From Coniochaeta sp. PMI_546 (Eukaryota; Ascomycota; Sordariomycetes; Coniochaetales; Coniochaetaceae): a stretch of 64,000 nt of DNA. The stretch lies in NCBI GenBank assembly GCA_021432605.1, contig MU271155.1:537631-601630 (forward strand). Reading direction: 5' to 3'. The notes under the pieces are model-generated. The model did no database searches, was not told the origin of the DNA, and was given only the letters and a program-made list of their open reading frames with translations. Shown here piece after piece: positions 45,108 to 58,239 of this stretch (its first letter is position 1; the number at the start of each line of letters is the position of its first letter). The position numbers and the translations under genes were made by a program.

Positions 45108-45515
45108 GCGGTTGTCTTCGGTTGAGGGTCACTTGGTTCTTCTGGGGAGGAAGGGGGAAAGGGAGTTGCGCGGAATTTCGACGGTCGAATATCTGGCGGA
45201 GTCTGCTTTCCTGGTTCAACTGGAGGGTGGATGCTGGTTTCCTTTACGGCCGTGTAGTATCCCGGGGAATACCATCGTTTTCTCTCAAGGTCATGGTTCC
45301 GTTATTCTGCATCAAGGGATTTGCTAGAGCATTCAAAATAATGAATGAAAAGGAAAAGCATGATTTCCTGGGGTTCGGCTTCTGGCCTGTGATGACAATG
45401 CTTCGCCAGCTCTAACTTCTGATCTCTACCTTTATCCGATACGGCATTTGCCTTCTACGACTGCCACTGATTAAGCGGAGGGTGCCTCCTATTCCACCTG
45501 CTCAGCCGCTAACTA
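45108..45515. other. Intergenic between convergent genes
   Basis: Shared 3' flanks of RPL13 and the ARM-repeat gene. Nothing coding seen. Confidence 0.55.
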
Positions 45516-47814
45516 CTATTCGCCCTCCTGCCGCCTCTCATTCAGAACCATCTCTCCACCGGTCTTGAGCATGTCCTCGAACCAACTCCGTCTAAACTGA
45601 GGGAGCACGCTCGCATCCTGTCTGAGCAGCTCGGCCACAAGCACCAGTCCATTCTCTCTATCAATCTTGGACATACTTGCGGCCTGCGCCGGGTCAAGAC
45701 TAACCTGCTGCGGCTCCAGGCCCAGACCTTGGATCGCGTCTAATTCGCCTCCCCCGGTCTGTCGAATACTGGAATCCTCACTGCCCTCGCTGGACCGCAC
45801 TCCGTCGGCCATGTTCCTCCCTGTGACAGCCTCCACCAGAGCTCCGGAGACCACCACGGGATGCAAAGCGCGGCAGACGACCTTTGCGCCGTCAGCGGAC
45901 CGGCTCATCAAAGCCATGGCAAACAGACATTCGGAGCGGAGAGCGGGGAAACGATGTTGTGTCAGCAGGTCAGCCAGGCACTTCGATATTTCGGCTTCGT
46001 GGGCGGAGTAGAAGCGCTCTCTCGAACTGTTATCGGGAGGGTCAGAGCCCCAGGATAGCAAGGGTTGGGAGGTAGGTGGGTAAGGAGTGTGCAACACCTT
46101 GCACACGGCGGCGACGGTTCGAGCAACCTCGAATTTAGTAGGCTCTGCATCTGCTCGGCTGCCAACAGATATTAGGAGGTGTAGGTTGGTTCTTTCGTGC
46201 GCCGGGGAAGATGGGTCGGGAGAGAGAGGTGTGCAGAGCCTGCTGACGTTGGCTGGACAGCTGGAGACAAGCAGGCGGGTGAGAGATATAGCCGCGAACT
46301 GTGTCTGTTGCTGGGTTTCGGTCAACCAAAGTCGTGAGAGGATGGAGTTGGATGGGGGTTCAAGAAGGAGCTGTCCGAGGATGGGCTTGTTAGGCACTGG
46401 AATAGCGAGGTTCTTGAGAAAAGATAGAACGGCATGTAGGAGCTGAGCGGCAGGGGGTGACATCGATGTGAGCATGGTGGAGATGGGCCCGTAAACATCT
46501 CTCAACAACGCCGTGCTTGTTTCGTCGGAGCGAGCAATATTTCCAAGAGAGAGACAGGCCGCTGTTTGTAGATGCGGATATGAAAAGAACGGGCTTCCGA
46601 GCCACTGGACCAGTCTCTGGACCGGAGGGCTTGCGAGAGGAAGGGCAGCGAAATATGGGCTCGCAGAGATGTCGGCAAAGATTTGGACGAAGGCGATCCA
46701 TAACTGCTTGAGTTCGGCGGTTTCCTCCGGGTCGGTGTTTGTGATATCAAATCGGCCATATGAGTCCTCGAAGCATTGCATCAGCAGCTCACAGGAGCCG
46801 CTCTCGAGAAGATGGGCCTGAAACCGCTCGTGCGTGAGGTATGCAAGCGCTACGGATGTCAGGCCGCAGAAGTCTTCTAGGTCTGGCGGGTATGTTCTGC
46901 TGACGGCCAAGTTCAGGAGACACGTCGCTGTTGCTGGGTTGGCCATGTTCGCCTCGGGTTCTTTAGAGGCTGTCAGCTGGACTGACCGGTTGCACAGGCT
47001 TCGAATCGCAACACATACCTTGACTTATCAGTAGTTTTAGTATCTTGCAGATGATGGTGAGAAACGGTCGACAAGTATTTAACCTTGGGCCACCTAGGAT
47101 CTCCACAAGAACACGGCTCAGACCAGCGTTGCATGCTTCAAGTTGAGCTGGTTCTGTTGGTCTGTCAGCCTCCTCTGGCTTCTCTCTGGCCACAAGTCAC
47201 CACGACCAAAGCCACATACCGTAATCAACACACACATTGTACACAACCGGTATGACGAAGGGAAGGAGAGAATCGTCCGAGGAGAGTTTGACGATGGAGG
47301 TCATCTGTTTGGATTGGACGACTCTGGCTCGATTTTCGTCTACGAGGCCTGGTTAACTTCAACTCTAGGGTTTGATATACACCGCCACCTCGATCAAAAC
47401 TAACCAGTATCAGCGCACGAATTTCCAATCAGCCGTAGGGCATGAATCAGAAGATGTTGGCGCAGTCCTTCCACATGTAAGATGCTGAGGAAGAAGTTCA
47501 GGAGACCGGAGTCTCCTAAGGGAACTCTCCAAGACGCTGCCGACAAAGACTTAGCATGGGCCCGCACTGCTTATTGATAAAGTGCAAAACCAACCGTCCC
47601 GGCTGCCATCTGCTAGCTTCTCGGCAATATAGTCGAGCTCTTCTGAGCCCGAAATCCATGCATTGTGAACGGCCGGAAGGACTCCTTTCAATTGCAGAAC
47701 CCTGAAGCTCGTCTCTTCGTCGGAGATGGTGTCATCTCCTTCGTGACGGACACTGACACTACCCTGATGCTGGTCTCTGCTCTGAAAAAGCAATTCAACA
47801 TCTTCAGGTGTCAT
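45516..47814 (-). CDS. ARM-repeat protein, Rap1GDS1/smgGDS-like
   Basis: Five exons: 47814-47595, 47536-47405, 47339-47220, 47153-47019 and 46960-45516, giving 683 residues. All four introns are phase 1. ATG 47814 is the first in frame. The whole protein is built from armadillo-type helical repeats, for example GLLNFFLSILHVEGLRQHLLIHALRLIGNSCAD, PFVIPVVYNVCVDY and HLQTAACLSLGNIARSD. The spacing of NSCAD and NVCVDY repeats resembles small-GTPase GDP-dissociation stimulator (smgGDS), which binds Rho/Rap-type GTPases and aids their nucleotide exchange and prenylation. The ARM fold is clear, the smgGDS assignment is moderate. Intron 1 has a GTTGGT donor, the least standard of the set. Confidence 0.75.
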
Positions 47815-48421
47815 CTTGGTGGCAGTCTTTGTCAATGATCGATATTTATCATCCGCCGGTGAAATAAGCAGTGCGCAGCTTGAACCTTAAAATGGCAAGC
47901 AGTAGCTTCGCTTCAAGTCTAAATCAACCTCAGCTCAAGCCCCCAAGACCACCCGCAACTGGCATCGGCGAACGGAACTAAAGATTCGTGGACTTCTCAA
48001 TATAGAATCAGCTTTCGGCCGACGAGTGAGGTCGGCTAACCTAATAATTCATGTTGAGTACGCATGCCATTGTGGCTTGTGGCTTTCGTGAGCTGTTTTA
48101 GCACATCAGTGATCCCTTGGCACAATCGAAGATGCTACCTTTGACCTGGTCCGTGCACCCACGATATGTCCTTGTTATCGTGTACAACAAGGACTGATGT
48201 TGGCATTTTCCAACATGCTCCGCCAATACGACAATGTTTCTACAAGAAATTACTGACAGGAGTGAGGTTCAAATGGCAATCGTGGGAACGTCAGTGCGGC
48301 TGACATGTGCAGCATCGTGTAGTTCAACGCGTCTATATGATACAATATGAATGATACAGATTGCCATGTGCACATCACCCACCCCCATGGTCAATCACGA
48401 TGAGCAACACCATGTCGGCTC
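47815..48421. other. Intergenic, no supported gene
   Basis: Promoter of the ARM-repeat gene and 3' flank of the mL50 gene. Nothing coding seen. Confidence 0.5.
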
Positions 48422-49683
48422 TTACGCCTTACCCATCGCCCACTTCCTCTCGGGCTCCTTGGAGTAGCCGCCCGTACCGACGACGGGCAACTCACGTTTC
48501 TCTAGCTCATTCACAATAACCTTCCACCGCCCAACCATCTTCTCCTTGTCGATCGGCGTCACTCTCCGGGTATACACTGTGACATTGGGCAAGCTGACCA
48601 GCTCGCCTTTCTGCTCAATCACCTCGGCAAGTTTCTTTGCTGGAGGCGGTTTAACCAAGATGCTGAGGTAAGCTGCCACAGTACGGACTGTGAGGAGCTT
48701 GTGGTCTGGAATAATGTGTCCAGTGAGTTGTTGAACTCGCTTGTTGACCTAAAAAAAAATAGGTCAGCTTAGTGCACAGACAGATAGAGGAGAGTCTAGG
48801 GCTGCCATACTGCGAACTTGAACCGTGGGTTCTCGAGAGATATCGTCTTCCAGCTCTTATCCCACGACTTGCGGAACTCGATCGCCTGCTGTGACGGGAG
48901 GACAAAGTCTTCGGGGCTCTGATGCTCCATGTTCTCAGCTTCCGACCGTGTTTTCAGGCCTTCGATAATAGGCGTAATATCACCGTCCAGTCCAACTGCG
49001 CCATTCTCTCCAACCACAAGGTTGACCTCAAGAGCCTTGAACAATGCCTCTCGGCCACCTTCTTGCCACGAGGCGCCAAGCGCCTCTTCACCCTGCACTT
49101 CACGCACCGCCAATGCTTCAACCACGGCTCGCCTGGTCAACGCTTCTAAAACAGCAGAATCTGTAATCTTGTCGCGGCGGCCGAAGCCGACATAGTCGAG
49201 GGACGAAGACCAGTGCTTGTCATCTTCCCACCAGTTGGCGACTCCGCCAACCTCCTCCAAACCTTCCGCAGACAGAGCCGGTGTGTAGACCGCGTCCTGA
49301 ACGTCGTCAGGTCTTGGGGCAGACCTGAGCCTTCCTGGAGCCTTGATCTCCGTTGGCATGTCGGCGTCTACGAGGTCGACGTCAGGGTCATGCTCGGGCA
49401 GATACTCTTCGATTTGACCATTTCGGGGCTCGTAATTCTTGAGCGGTGTCTTCGGCTTGAGATGTAATTGGGCGTAGGAACGAGATGTGCTAGGTGCTCC
49501 GGCCAGTCGCGCCTGTGCTTGTACATGTGGTCTGTGACTGGCGGAAGAAGAGAAGTCACGGTTTTGGTGTTGGTTTTGGGCGAGACATCTCGATGCCGGA
49601 GTGCTGGAGACTGATGGCCGAGATGAGCAGGAGCAGTCGGCCAGAAGTCGAGACGGCTGTCTGATGTTTATTATTCGACGCAT
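48422..49683 (-). CDS. Mitochondrial large-subunit ribosomal protein mL50
   Basis: Exon 1 is 49683-48811 and exon 2 is 48748-48422, with a 62-bp phase-0 intron (GTATGG, GCTGAC branch, T9-AG), giving 399 residues. ATG 49683 is chosen over the in-frame 49764. It yields a basic, hydroxylated presequence (MRRIINIRQPSRLLADCSC... SHRP) suited to mitochondrial import. The spliced segment FKFAVNKRVQQLTGHIIPDHKLLTVRTV and the following VVGTGG/TVYTRRVTPIDKE region match my recollection of the fungal L50 ribosomal family. The protein is expected in the mitochondrial ribosome large subunit. It shares a 476-bp promoter region with a divergent mitochondrial-type gene. Confidence 0.7.
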
Positions 49684-50159
49684 TATGTGGACTGGGATTG
49701 ACCAGCAGAGCCACCGCCTGTAGTCGGTGATGAATGCCGATGTCAATTCGTCGTCGTTGGTCAAATGTTCGTTCCTTCCCTTTGCTTCCCAAAGATGGCC
49801 CTTTCCAAAATTTTGGATCGTCGTCCGCCAAAGCTCGGACGCCGTGGTCCAGCAGAAGTTACATCAGCCAATAAGAGCTCCTCAAATCCAGGTACTTCTT
49901 GACCTCTCGATCTCCACATGCATCGGACCCACCCATGTGCCGAAAAATCTCCTGATGCAATTGAACCAGAGCGAGAAGCTTGACGGCACCAATGTCAGCT
50001 TGAAATTCTACGCAGTAAACGACGACAATCCAGGAGCTTGAGCCTCATTCCTGGCGACTCAATCTAAGTCAGCCTGAGGCCCACTATCTCCCTCCCTTCG
50101 GGACTTTGTCCACTTGCACAACAGGTGACGAACAGAAGGAGACAACCCCAAGGTCACCG
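49684..50159. promoter_or_regulatory. Shared divergent promoter of two mitochondrial-type genes
   Basis: The 476 bp between opposite start codons of the mL50 gene and the COX14-like gene must hold both promoters. No TATA box of good quality was seen. The arrangement suggests joint control, which is inference. Confidence 0.45.
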
Positions 50160-51292
50160 ATGGCAATAAGCACCACTGGGCCCCGGTCCGTCTCGGACGC
50201 GACCCGGTTCACGCCCACGACTCCCCACGCCGAATCCAAGAGCTCATCTCCTTCTCTCGCCTCGTCAGGCACCTCACAAACAGCAGCTTCGGGCCGTTTC
50301 TCTCGCACAGGGACCGCGGCAGCATCAGCGGCACGATCGCCGCCAGCAGCAGGGCGACCGTCGCCGTCACCGTCCCCCTTACTCGCAGGAGAGACACCAG
50401 AGCAACGTGTCGCGCGTCTTCGTGCAGCGCACGAGGCCGCCAAGAAGGCACAGTCGAGCAAGATCGATGTAATTATATCACGCGGCCGGAGGTTTTTTGA
50501 TACCGCGCACAAAGCCACGGTCCTGGGACTTATAGGGTTTACTGGTCAGTCATGACGATAGACTAGGCGCGTTGGCATCTTGTATATGTGAAAGTTGTGC
50601 TAACCGACTTGCGTGTCTCAGCTGTTGCCGGTCTGCTGACGATCTACACTGCGGCGGATATGATAATGTACAACAAGAAGCGAAAGGCCGAGTTCATCGA
50701 GGCCCAACGCAAGATGGCCGCCGACAGTCTTGAGGCCGCTCGATTGGCTTACATGACCAACAAGGCGACGCCCGAGCAAATCGCTCTGGTGGAAGAGGCA
50801 TTGGAGAGGGAGTCAGGAGCCGAAGGAAGCATCTTCAGCAAGCTGCCCAGCATTATCGGGGCGCCGAAGCCCATCTCGACGGAGCAGCAAGGGAAACAAG
50901 AGGGGGACAACCACAGCGTCACTGACGCGGCGGCTGCTGCCTGGGCGAGTGCTCAGGAACAAGAAGCACAACAGCAGCAGACACCCGAGACACCGAAGAA
51001 GGCAGGCGGAATTAGAAGCTGGTTCTCCTCAAGCCTCGGCAAATCAGAAGAGTCCGAAGACATAACCAAGCGCTTCGGCTGGGAGGGCCTCAGCGAAGAG
51101 GACGATGGCGCGGGCGTAAGGGACAGCGATCTTGTTCGTGCCGTCGAAGAGAAACAGGCATATTTGCGAGAGAAGGCACAGAAGGCTCTTGAGCGGGAAA
51201 AGGAGAAGGAGCGGGCTGGCGGGCCTCTTGATCGCGTCGGTATCGATGTAGAGAAGAGTGCCTCTCCCTCGAAGAAGTGGTGGCCATGGTAG
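50160..51292 (+). CDS. Mitochondrial membrane protein, COX14-like assembly factor
   Basis: Exon 1 is 50160-50544 and exon 2 is 50622-51292, with a 77-bp phase-1 intron (GTCAGT, GCTAACC branch, CTCAG), giving 351 residues. Residues 1-95 are Ser/Thr/Ala-rich. A helix (ETPEQRVARLRAAHEAAKKAQ) is followed by RRFFDTAHKATVLGLIGFTAVAGLLTIYTAADM. This is one membrane span made continuous by the splice, then a charged helix with YNKKRKAEF. That single-span pattern resembles proteins annotated as COX14-type cytochrome c oxidase assembly factors in filamentous fungi. The long acidic Gln-rich tail ends in KKWWPW. The mitochondrial role is inferred from the span and from the divergent mL50 neighbour. Confidence 0.65.
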
Positions 51293-51707
51293 TTTGGTCT
51301 GACCACGATGAGTCGCTAGAAGTGTGAGTGGTCCGAAATGACCACCTGGACCTTGGCCGGGACGGTCACACTCTGTACCATAGTGTATGTAGATCTGGTT
51401 ATTGCATCTAAAAAGGGCATCGGGACGCGGAACTATATAGACCAGCCTCTCAACTTCTACAAGGGAGCGTCATTATTAACCAAACCACACTTCAGGAGCC
51501 TCAATGGTGGCATAATGTATTTAATTTATGGTATCTCGTGACCGCTGAACGGCATGCACGACTCGTTTACAGAGCAAGAGCTCAGACTGATAGAGCAACC
51601 AGGACACAATGCCCATGAGTCAAGTAAGGTATGCTCGCGAATACCACACAAACCGGATTCAGATGATCCGACAGCCGCATCCTCTCCGCAGGCCCGCTTC
51701 AGCCCTG
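51293..51707. other. Intergenic between convergent genes
   Basis: Shared 3' flanks; no supported gene. Confidence 0.55.
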
Positions 51708-52995
51708 CTATGAGATGATGATATGGTTAAAATGGCCTGGCACCTTGAGGCGGCACTTCTCGCAGTCGGAGCGGTACCCTATACTGAACGACTTTTTCAT
51801 GCCCGGCTGCTGTGTCCAGTTGTTGACCGTATGCCTCGACCGGCTGTGTCCTTTGCGCGGCGGAGATGGCGTCGCCGCTTCCACGTCCATACACCCCTCT
51901 CCCTCGTGTCCTCCGGTCACAATGACATGAGGTGTCGCGACCCGCGGCGGCACATTCACGGCTGGTGATGAGCCGCCCATTTCCATTGCTGAGCTCGCGC
52001 GGGGCGGAAGACCTGGAATGAGTCCATGTTGGGGTCCATAGTAGTCATGACAGACGGCAGTGGAATCCATAATCATACCGGACGAATTCTGACTGCTGTC
52101 ACCTTCTCCACCAGATTCACTAATAGGTGAGGGTAGCCGCCTGTTCTGTACTAGGCTCCATTCACCCATACCACTGTCCAGAGTTCGCGGTACCGCGCCG
52201 CTTGGCATCGTCTCGGTGGACGATACATGAAAACCTGGTAGACCTTGCTGTGATGCGTGAATATTACTATGGGTAGTGAAAGCACTGGTTTGTATGTGCT
52301 GCGGCGGAGGGGTCCCCATGATATTCCCAGCTGCTCCGCTCCAGTTCTTGGTTCCTCCTCTGATCTGCGCCGCAAAGCTTGGCTGAATAGGGGTAGGCAT
52401 ACGCCCTGTTATGGTGGGCGGTCCTATCGGATCGGGTTGTAGCGAGCCCGGATGAAGGTGGTGACCTTGATGTTCCCCTTTTTCCTGTGGTTGATGCGCC
52501 ACGGTCACGGAAGCGCCAGTTGGCTCGGGATTGTCCATCATCATGTCCATGTCCTCCCCAAGGCCAAGTTCCGGTTCCATATAGAATGTCGGCGGCGAAT
52601 GTGCAGTCGGGTCCGCTTGAGATGATTGCCGGTGCTGGTGCTGGTGCTGAAGATGGGTCGTAGCAGCGTATGTGCTGGCATTTGCGTCTTCAGAATCTGA
52701 ATCCGATGGTGTTGCGGTGTGCAACCCCTGTTGAGCAAGAAAGCTGTGTTGAACGGTGGGTAGAGTTGAAGGGGCAGGCCATCGCCTCGGAGGTTCCGAT
52801 ATCCTAAGAGGAAGTGATTGCATACGTTTCTAAATTGCAGCTGTCAGTCATGCCTGACGTTACATATCTGCTCCAGTCTCAGCTTACACTGCGATGCTCT
52901 GTGAAACCCAAGGTGCCTCCAGCAGCGATGTCCTCGTATTCGTCCTCACGTCCCCGTTTGCGATTGGCATCTTGCCATTCGTACTGGGCGAGCAT
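51708..52995 (-). CDS. Conserved fungal orphan with C-terminal Cys/His motif (409 aa)
   Basis: Exon 1 is 52995-52888 and exon 2 is 52829-51708, with a 58-bp phase-0 intron (AGT|GTAAGC, CTGAC branch, TTTAG). Exon 1 encodes MLAQYEWQDANRKRGREDEY and onward to GFTEHRS. The splice continues KRMQSLPLRISEPPRRW, giving an unbroken basic motif (HRSKRMQSLPLR) that looks conserved. The middle is disordered, His/Gln/Met-rich and acidic (MEPELGLGEDMDMMMDN). The C terminus SIGYRSDCEKCRLKVPGHFNHI has a C-x2-C...H-x2-H arrangement that could bind zinc. A nuclear regulatory role is inferred from composition only. Confidence 0.68.
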
Positions 52996-55191
52996 GGCAG
53001 GGCGCAATGTGACGACGTAGGCGGTAGGCGGGAGGGTGGCAACCGGGTGAAGGAGCAGATGAGGTGACAGCGGGTTCTCGCCAACGATTACTAGACATCC
53101 AGAAGAGCAGGTATCCAGCCTCTCATTCAGTCGGCGGCGAGGTCGTGATGTGCATAAGAGGTTGATTTGGCGTTCCTCAAGATTAAATAGAAAGACCTCA
53201 AGTGAATGCGCGTCGTTGGGTCAAGCCGTGGCTGCACGAGGCAGGTAGAGCAACCTGGAAGTTTGAAGGCGGTTGCGACTCGGGTAAGAGGGGTGAAATC
53301 CACGGCGGGCAGGGCAGCGTTGGCAGAGGAGGCTGGAAGGTCGGAAGGAGCTAGCAAGGCTAAGCCAGGGTACCTGCCCGAGGTTTGCAGGGTGCCAATG
53401 CTCTGATGCTGGATGCTTCACGAGGCCAGGTCTCCCGAAAGTGAAGGGTTACGTCAGGTACCTTGATAAAATAAGGCAAGAAAATTCAATCCCGCAGTGC
53501 AGAATGTTCTCAAGTTGCAGCTGCTTTGAGTTGATATGGATTGAAAGGTTGTCATGTGTAGATGTTTGAGACGGGATGTTTAGCGGATCCTTACAAGTGG
53601 AGCCTCCAATAAACCGATGACGAGACGGTAAGCAGGGATGAACGCGTAACACGACGTGAGGAAACAATAGATATGATAGCGGTCAACAGAGCTTTGGAAA
53701 CGGAATATAAGGGTCAAAGGACAGGTAAGAGATGATTTGAGAAAAGGGTAGGAAGACCACCGTGAGCAACAAAACGAACAGGACTCCACCAGTACAACGG
53801 GTTTGAGACTCCCCGATGCTTTTTAGCGCTGCCGCGGCCGGGGTTCCGAGCTCCTGGCTCGAGCTTCCAGTGGAGCTCACGACGCGCTTAGGACTCCGTT
53901 TCAGGATTGCTTCAGAGTCGGCCAGGGCGACCTGTTGCTCGCTGGATCCATCTGCAGAGTAGGTTATAAGGTCCTACTGTGCTGGATGGGCTGCCACCAA
54001 ATCCAAACGAAACAGTCAAGAGAGTATCATGTGTCAAGAGCCGCCTGAGTAATCCAACAGGTCATTTACGTGTTCACACATTACCTGGAACTTCGGGTGA
54101 CGATGTTGGCAGATCCCGCCAGAGTCCTGTCAAGCTACATCGGGTTATCAGCTCCTACTGCCGTGCACTATTGCTTCGTTACTTAAGGGGGTAGGTAAGT
54201 AAGAGTTTATTCTTAGGGCGTTATGAACCCACATTTGACTGTTTTGTGGTATGTCGTCGATCGAGCCCGGTCTCACAACGGTTGATCGTGGATTGACTTC
54301 AAGAGCCGTGTTCCAGGCAGCGCATGGACAACCAGGGCAACCTGGGGAACACCGAATCTGGCCCTGGGGTGCGTACCTGCATCCAGGGTGATCATTGCCC
54401 ACAATTTTGTTCTTCCAACCGACAGCCGTTACCAGTAAACCCAGAGTTTGCTATCGCGTCCCGGGTACCTGAACCTCTATGAATAGCGGTAGCGGTGAGG
54501 TGGCTGCGCTGCGCTTCGATTAGGTTTACATGGAGCATCTTGGAATGCAACACACAAGTATACCCAACTGCGTACAGATATCAAAGCTACCTCCTCAGGG
54601 CTGATATTCTCTTCTGCTTGTATCGTCAACTATGACTAACAACTAAGTACGGCTTCCACGATGCCGCAACTCGAGGGCCACTTGGAACCAAAAGGAACGC
54701 CGTTACCACCATCGATCACCTTTCATGAGGACATTCTAGCGAAAAGCTCTCGGTATCTAGCCGTTCCAGCTATCTCATTCAAAGCAGGTGTGGATGACGG
54801 ACACGCTTTCCAATTGCTTCACATGATTCGTCAGATGCACACAAGGCTCAGAGGCGGTGAGGCCTGGGCAGCAGAAAAAGCTTGCCCCTCTGCCCCTCCC
54901 CCACTAAGACCCTTCAAAGGGACCAAAAAAAAAATAAGTCATGGCGACAACGGAGGAAGGGCATCCTGAAATGGGCTGATGAAACTGTGGAATCAACAAC
55001 TTACATGACATATTGCTACCAAGTACAAACCACCTGCGCATTGGAGACCCGGAAATCGGTATATTGCTGGCAGTCAAGTGGCTGATTTCCCGACGGCCTT
55101 TCCCTCCGTCTCTTCTACGAGTCAGAGCCCGTTGGTGGTCTTTGAATTTCTTCCCCACCTCTTCCTTCTCTTCCACGTCCCATCTCCACGT
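52996..55191. other. Long divergent intergenic region, no supported gene
   Basis: Lies between the orphan regulator-like gene and DAHP synthase. Frames inside (for example a 102-codon frame at 54661 and a hydrophobic minus-strand frame at 53683-53880 that lacks ATG) are not supported. An A10 run at about 54926 sits in the 54661 frame. Confidence 0.45.
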
Positions 55192-55198
55192 TGAGTCA
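55192..55198 (+). promoter_or_regulatory. CPC1/GCN4-type site (TGAGTCA) of DAHP synthase
   Basis: TGAGTCA is a consensus site for the bZIP regulator GCN4/CPC1, which activates amino-acid biosynthesis genes on starvation. It lies about 360 bp upstream of the DAHP synthase ATG, in a C/T-rich region with no ATG between the site and the gene start. Confidence 0.6.
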
Positions 55199-55554
55199 TT
55201 GTGCTTTTGTGGTCTTTACCTCGAAAAGGCACTTTTTCGCAACGGCCTTCTCTTGCCTCTCACTCGCCCCTCACGCCTGCCAGCTGCCGGATCAAACCCA
55301 ATCCTTTCTGCGTCACATTTTGTAGGCTATTGACCTCGTCTCCTTCGACATTAGCCATCCTCTGCCTCAACACGGCCCTGCTCGCTACACGTCGACATAG
55401 CATAGTTACTGTTAGACGTACCTTGAATCCACGGGCTTGTCAACTCACTTCGTCCCCTTGGAACGTCTCAGCACGTCTCTCGACAGCATATTTACCCCGG
55501 ATATTCCATTGGCGTATACGACCCGACTCTCTCGCTTGCAGATCTCTGGCAACC

Positions 55555-56956
<1,402 letters not shown>

Positions 56957-57529
56957 GTATCACTTTGGCTCGCAAATCCAGTGAAAGTGGGCATGTTGCC
57001 TGCGGGAGAGACCCCCGAGCAGATGCTCGGCTTTCCCGCAGCCATCAATGGGAGTGCACTCATGTGCTCCCTTGCACATCAATGAAGAATCGGCGCAGGA
57101 GGGACTTACATAACGGCTCTCAAAAGTTGGCATTTATTGAAGCTCAGCAGAAGCGTGGCAAGGCAGTTCCTTCCATCGGCGGGTCTTCTGCACAGATAGT
57201 TCCTCTGGAAAACAATTGGGTTTTTGATGGTTTGGAGGGTTTGAAAACATACCCGGTTTGGCTCTTTAGCATAGTAGTCTGCAAAAAGCATCAGTCTCGT
57301 CCGACACATTACTCTCAAGGAACTTATACGTCCAGATTACGGCGGTCTGCAATTCTCAAGAAATAATAGTATGACTCGCGATAATGGGAACACACAGCCA
57401 CTCAGTCGACAGCTTGGAAATAGAATATTTAGCCTTGGCCATGTGTGGCTCGAATGTCGAATTCAACACGATAGCCGAGTCGCACCCGCCGGAACGACAA
57501 CCAGGAGTGTAATCTGTGCCATACATTTA
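56957..57529. other. Intergenic between convergent genes
   Basis: Shared 3' flanks of DAHP synthase and the membrane-protein gene. A 133-codon plus-strand frame at 56965 is not supported. Confidence 0.5.
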
Positions 57530-58239
57530 TCATCCAGACAACGTTCCTACGGCACCGTCAGAATGCCCAATAGAACTATATGCCCCTCTTACGGCATCAT
57601 CTGTACTGCTTCCACCGCCCACGCCTCCGCCCCTACGGTGCTGTAACCCGCTGTCGCCCAGCCCACGTCCTATCCCACCGGACCTACCCGTCGCACTCCC
57701 TGCCCTCAGCGCACCTAATCCAGGCAGCTCGACTCCCGCGAGTCCACCTTTCGCTTCCAGCACCCTCTTTACAGCGGCCCAGCCGAGCAGGCCGGCGGTG
57801 CCGATGATGAAGCACCAGACAATGATCTGGTCTTTCCGACTGTCGCGCTGAAAGCACATTGCCACGACGTCTTTCTCTTCGGCATCGCGGCAGAAGGGAA
57901 GGTTGTAGGAAAGGCAGGCTGCACGGTTACACTGCGAACAGGAGGAGGAAGCGGCGCGGCGCTGGGAGATGGATGATTGGCCAGATGTCGGCGTCGAGGG
58001 CGCCGAGGTGTCCTTTGGCGGAGGCGGTGATGGCGGTGGGGCATGATTAGGACCGAGGGGGATTATTGTGCTGTTCTTGAAGCAGGTGCACTTGCAAAAC
58101 GTTGGCGCAGCTGGGAAGAGAGAGGCGTCAGTGGGTTGGAGGTTGAGAGAGAAACACGTAGAGGTCGTTGATACTTACACGCCGATACGAGGGAAAATAG
58201 AAGAGCTAGGAGAAGAAATAATATGCGTATTCGCGCCAT
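57530..58239 (-). CDS. Cysteine-rich type I membrane protein (213 aa)
   Basis: Exon 1 is 58239-58179 and exon 2 is 58110-57530, with a 68-bp phase-1 intron (GTAAGT, CTGAC branch, CCCAG). Exon 1 is almost exactly the signal peptide (MARIRILFLLLLALLFSLVSA). The mature luminal part has eight-plus Cys: TFCKCTCFKNSTIIPLG near the start, then SSCSQCNRAACL, LPFCRDAEEKDV and AMCFQRDSRKD. It is followed by one membrane span (IIVWCFIIGTAGLLGWAAV) and a Gly-rich cytosolic tail. The arrangement (CxCxCF, CxxC, C, CFQRDS next to the membrane) looks like a conserved fungal family, but I cannot name it with confidence. Likely in the secretory pathway or plasma membrane. Confidence 0.75.

Noticed and set aside
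54661-54969. 102-codon frame upstream of DAHP synthase
   Set aside because: Ends in a poly-A-encoded Lys run and low-complexity sequence; no homology cue. It could be real but cannot be supported.
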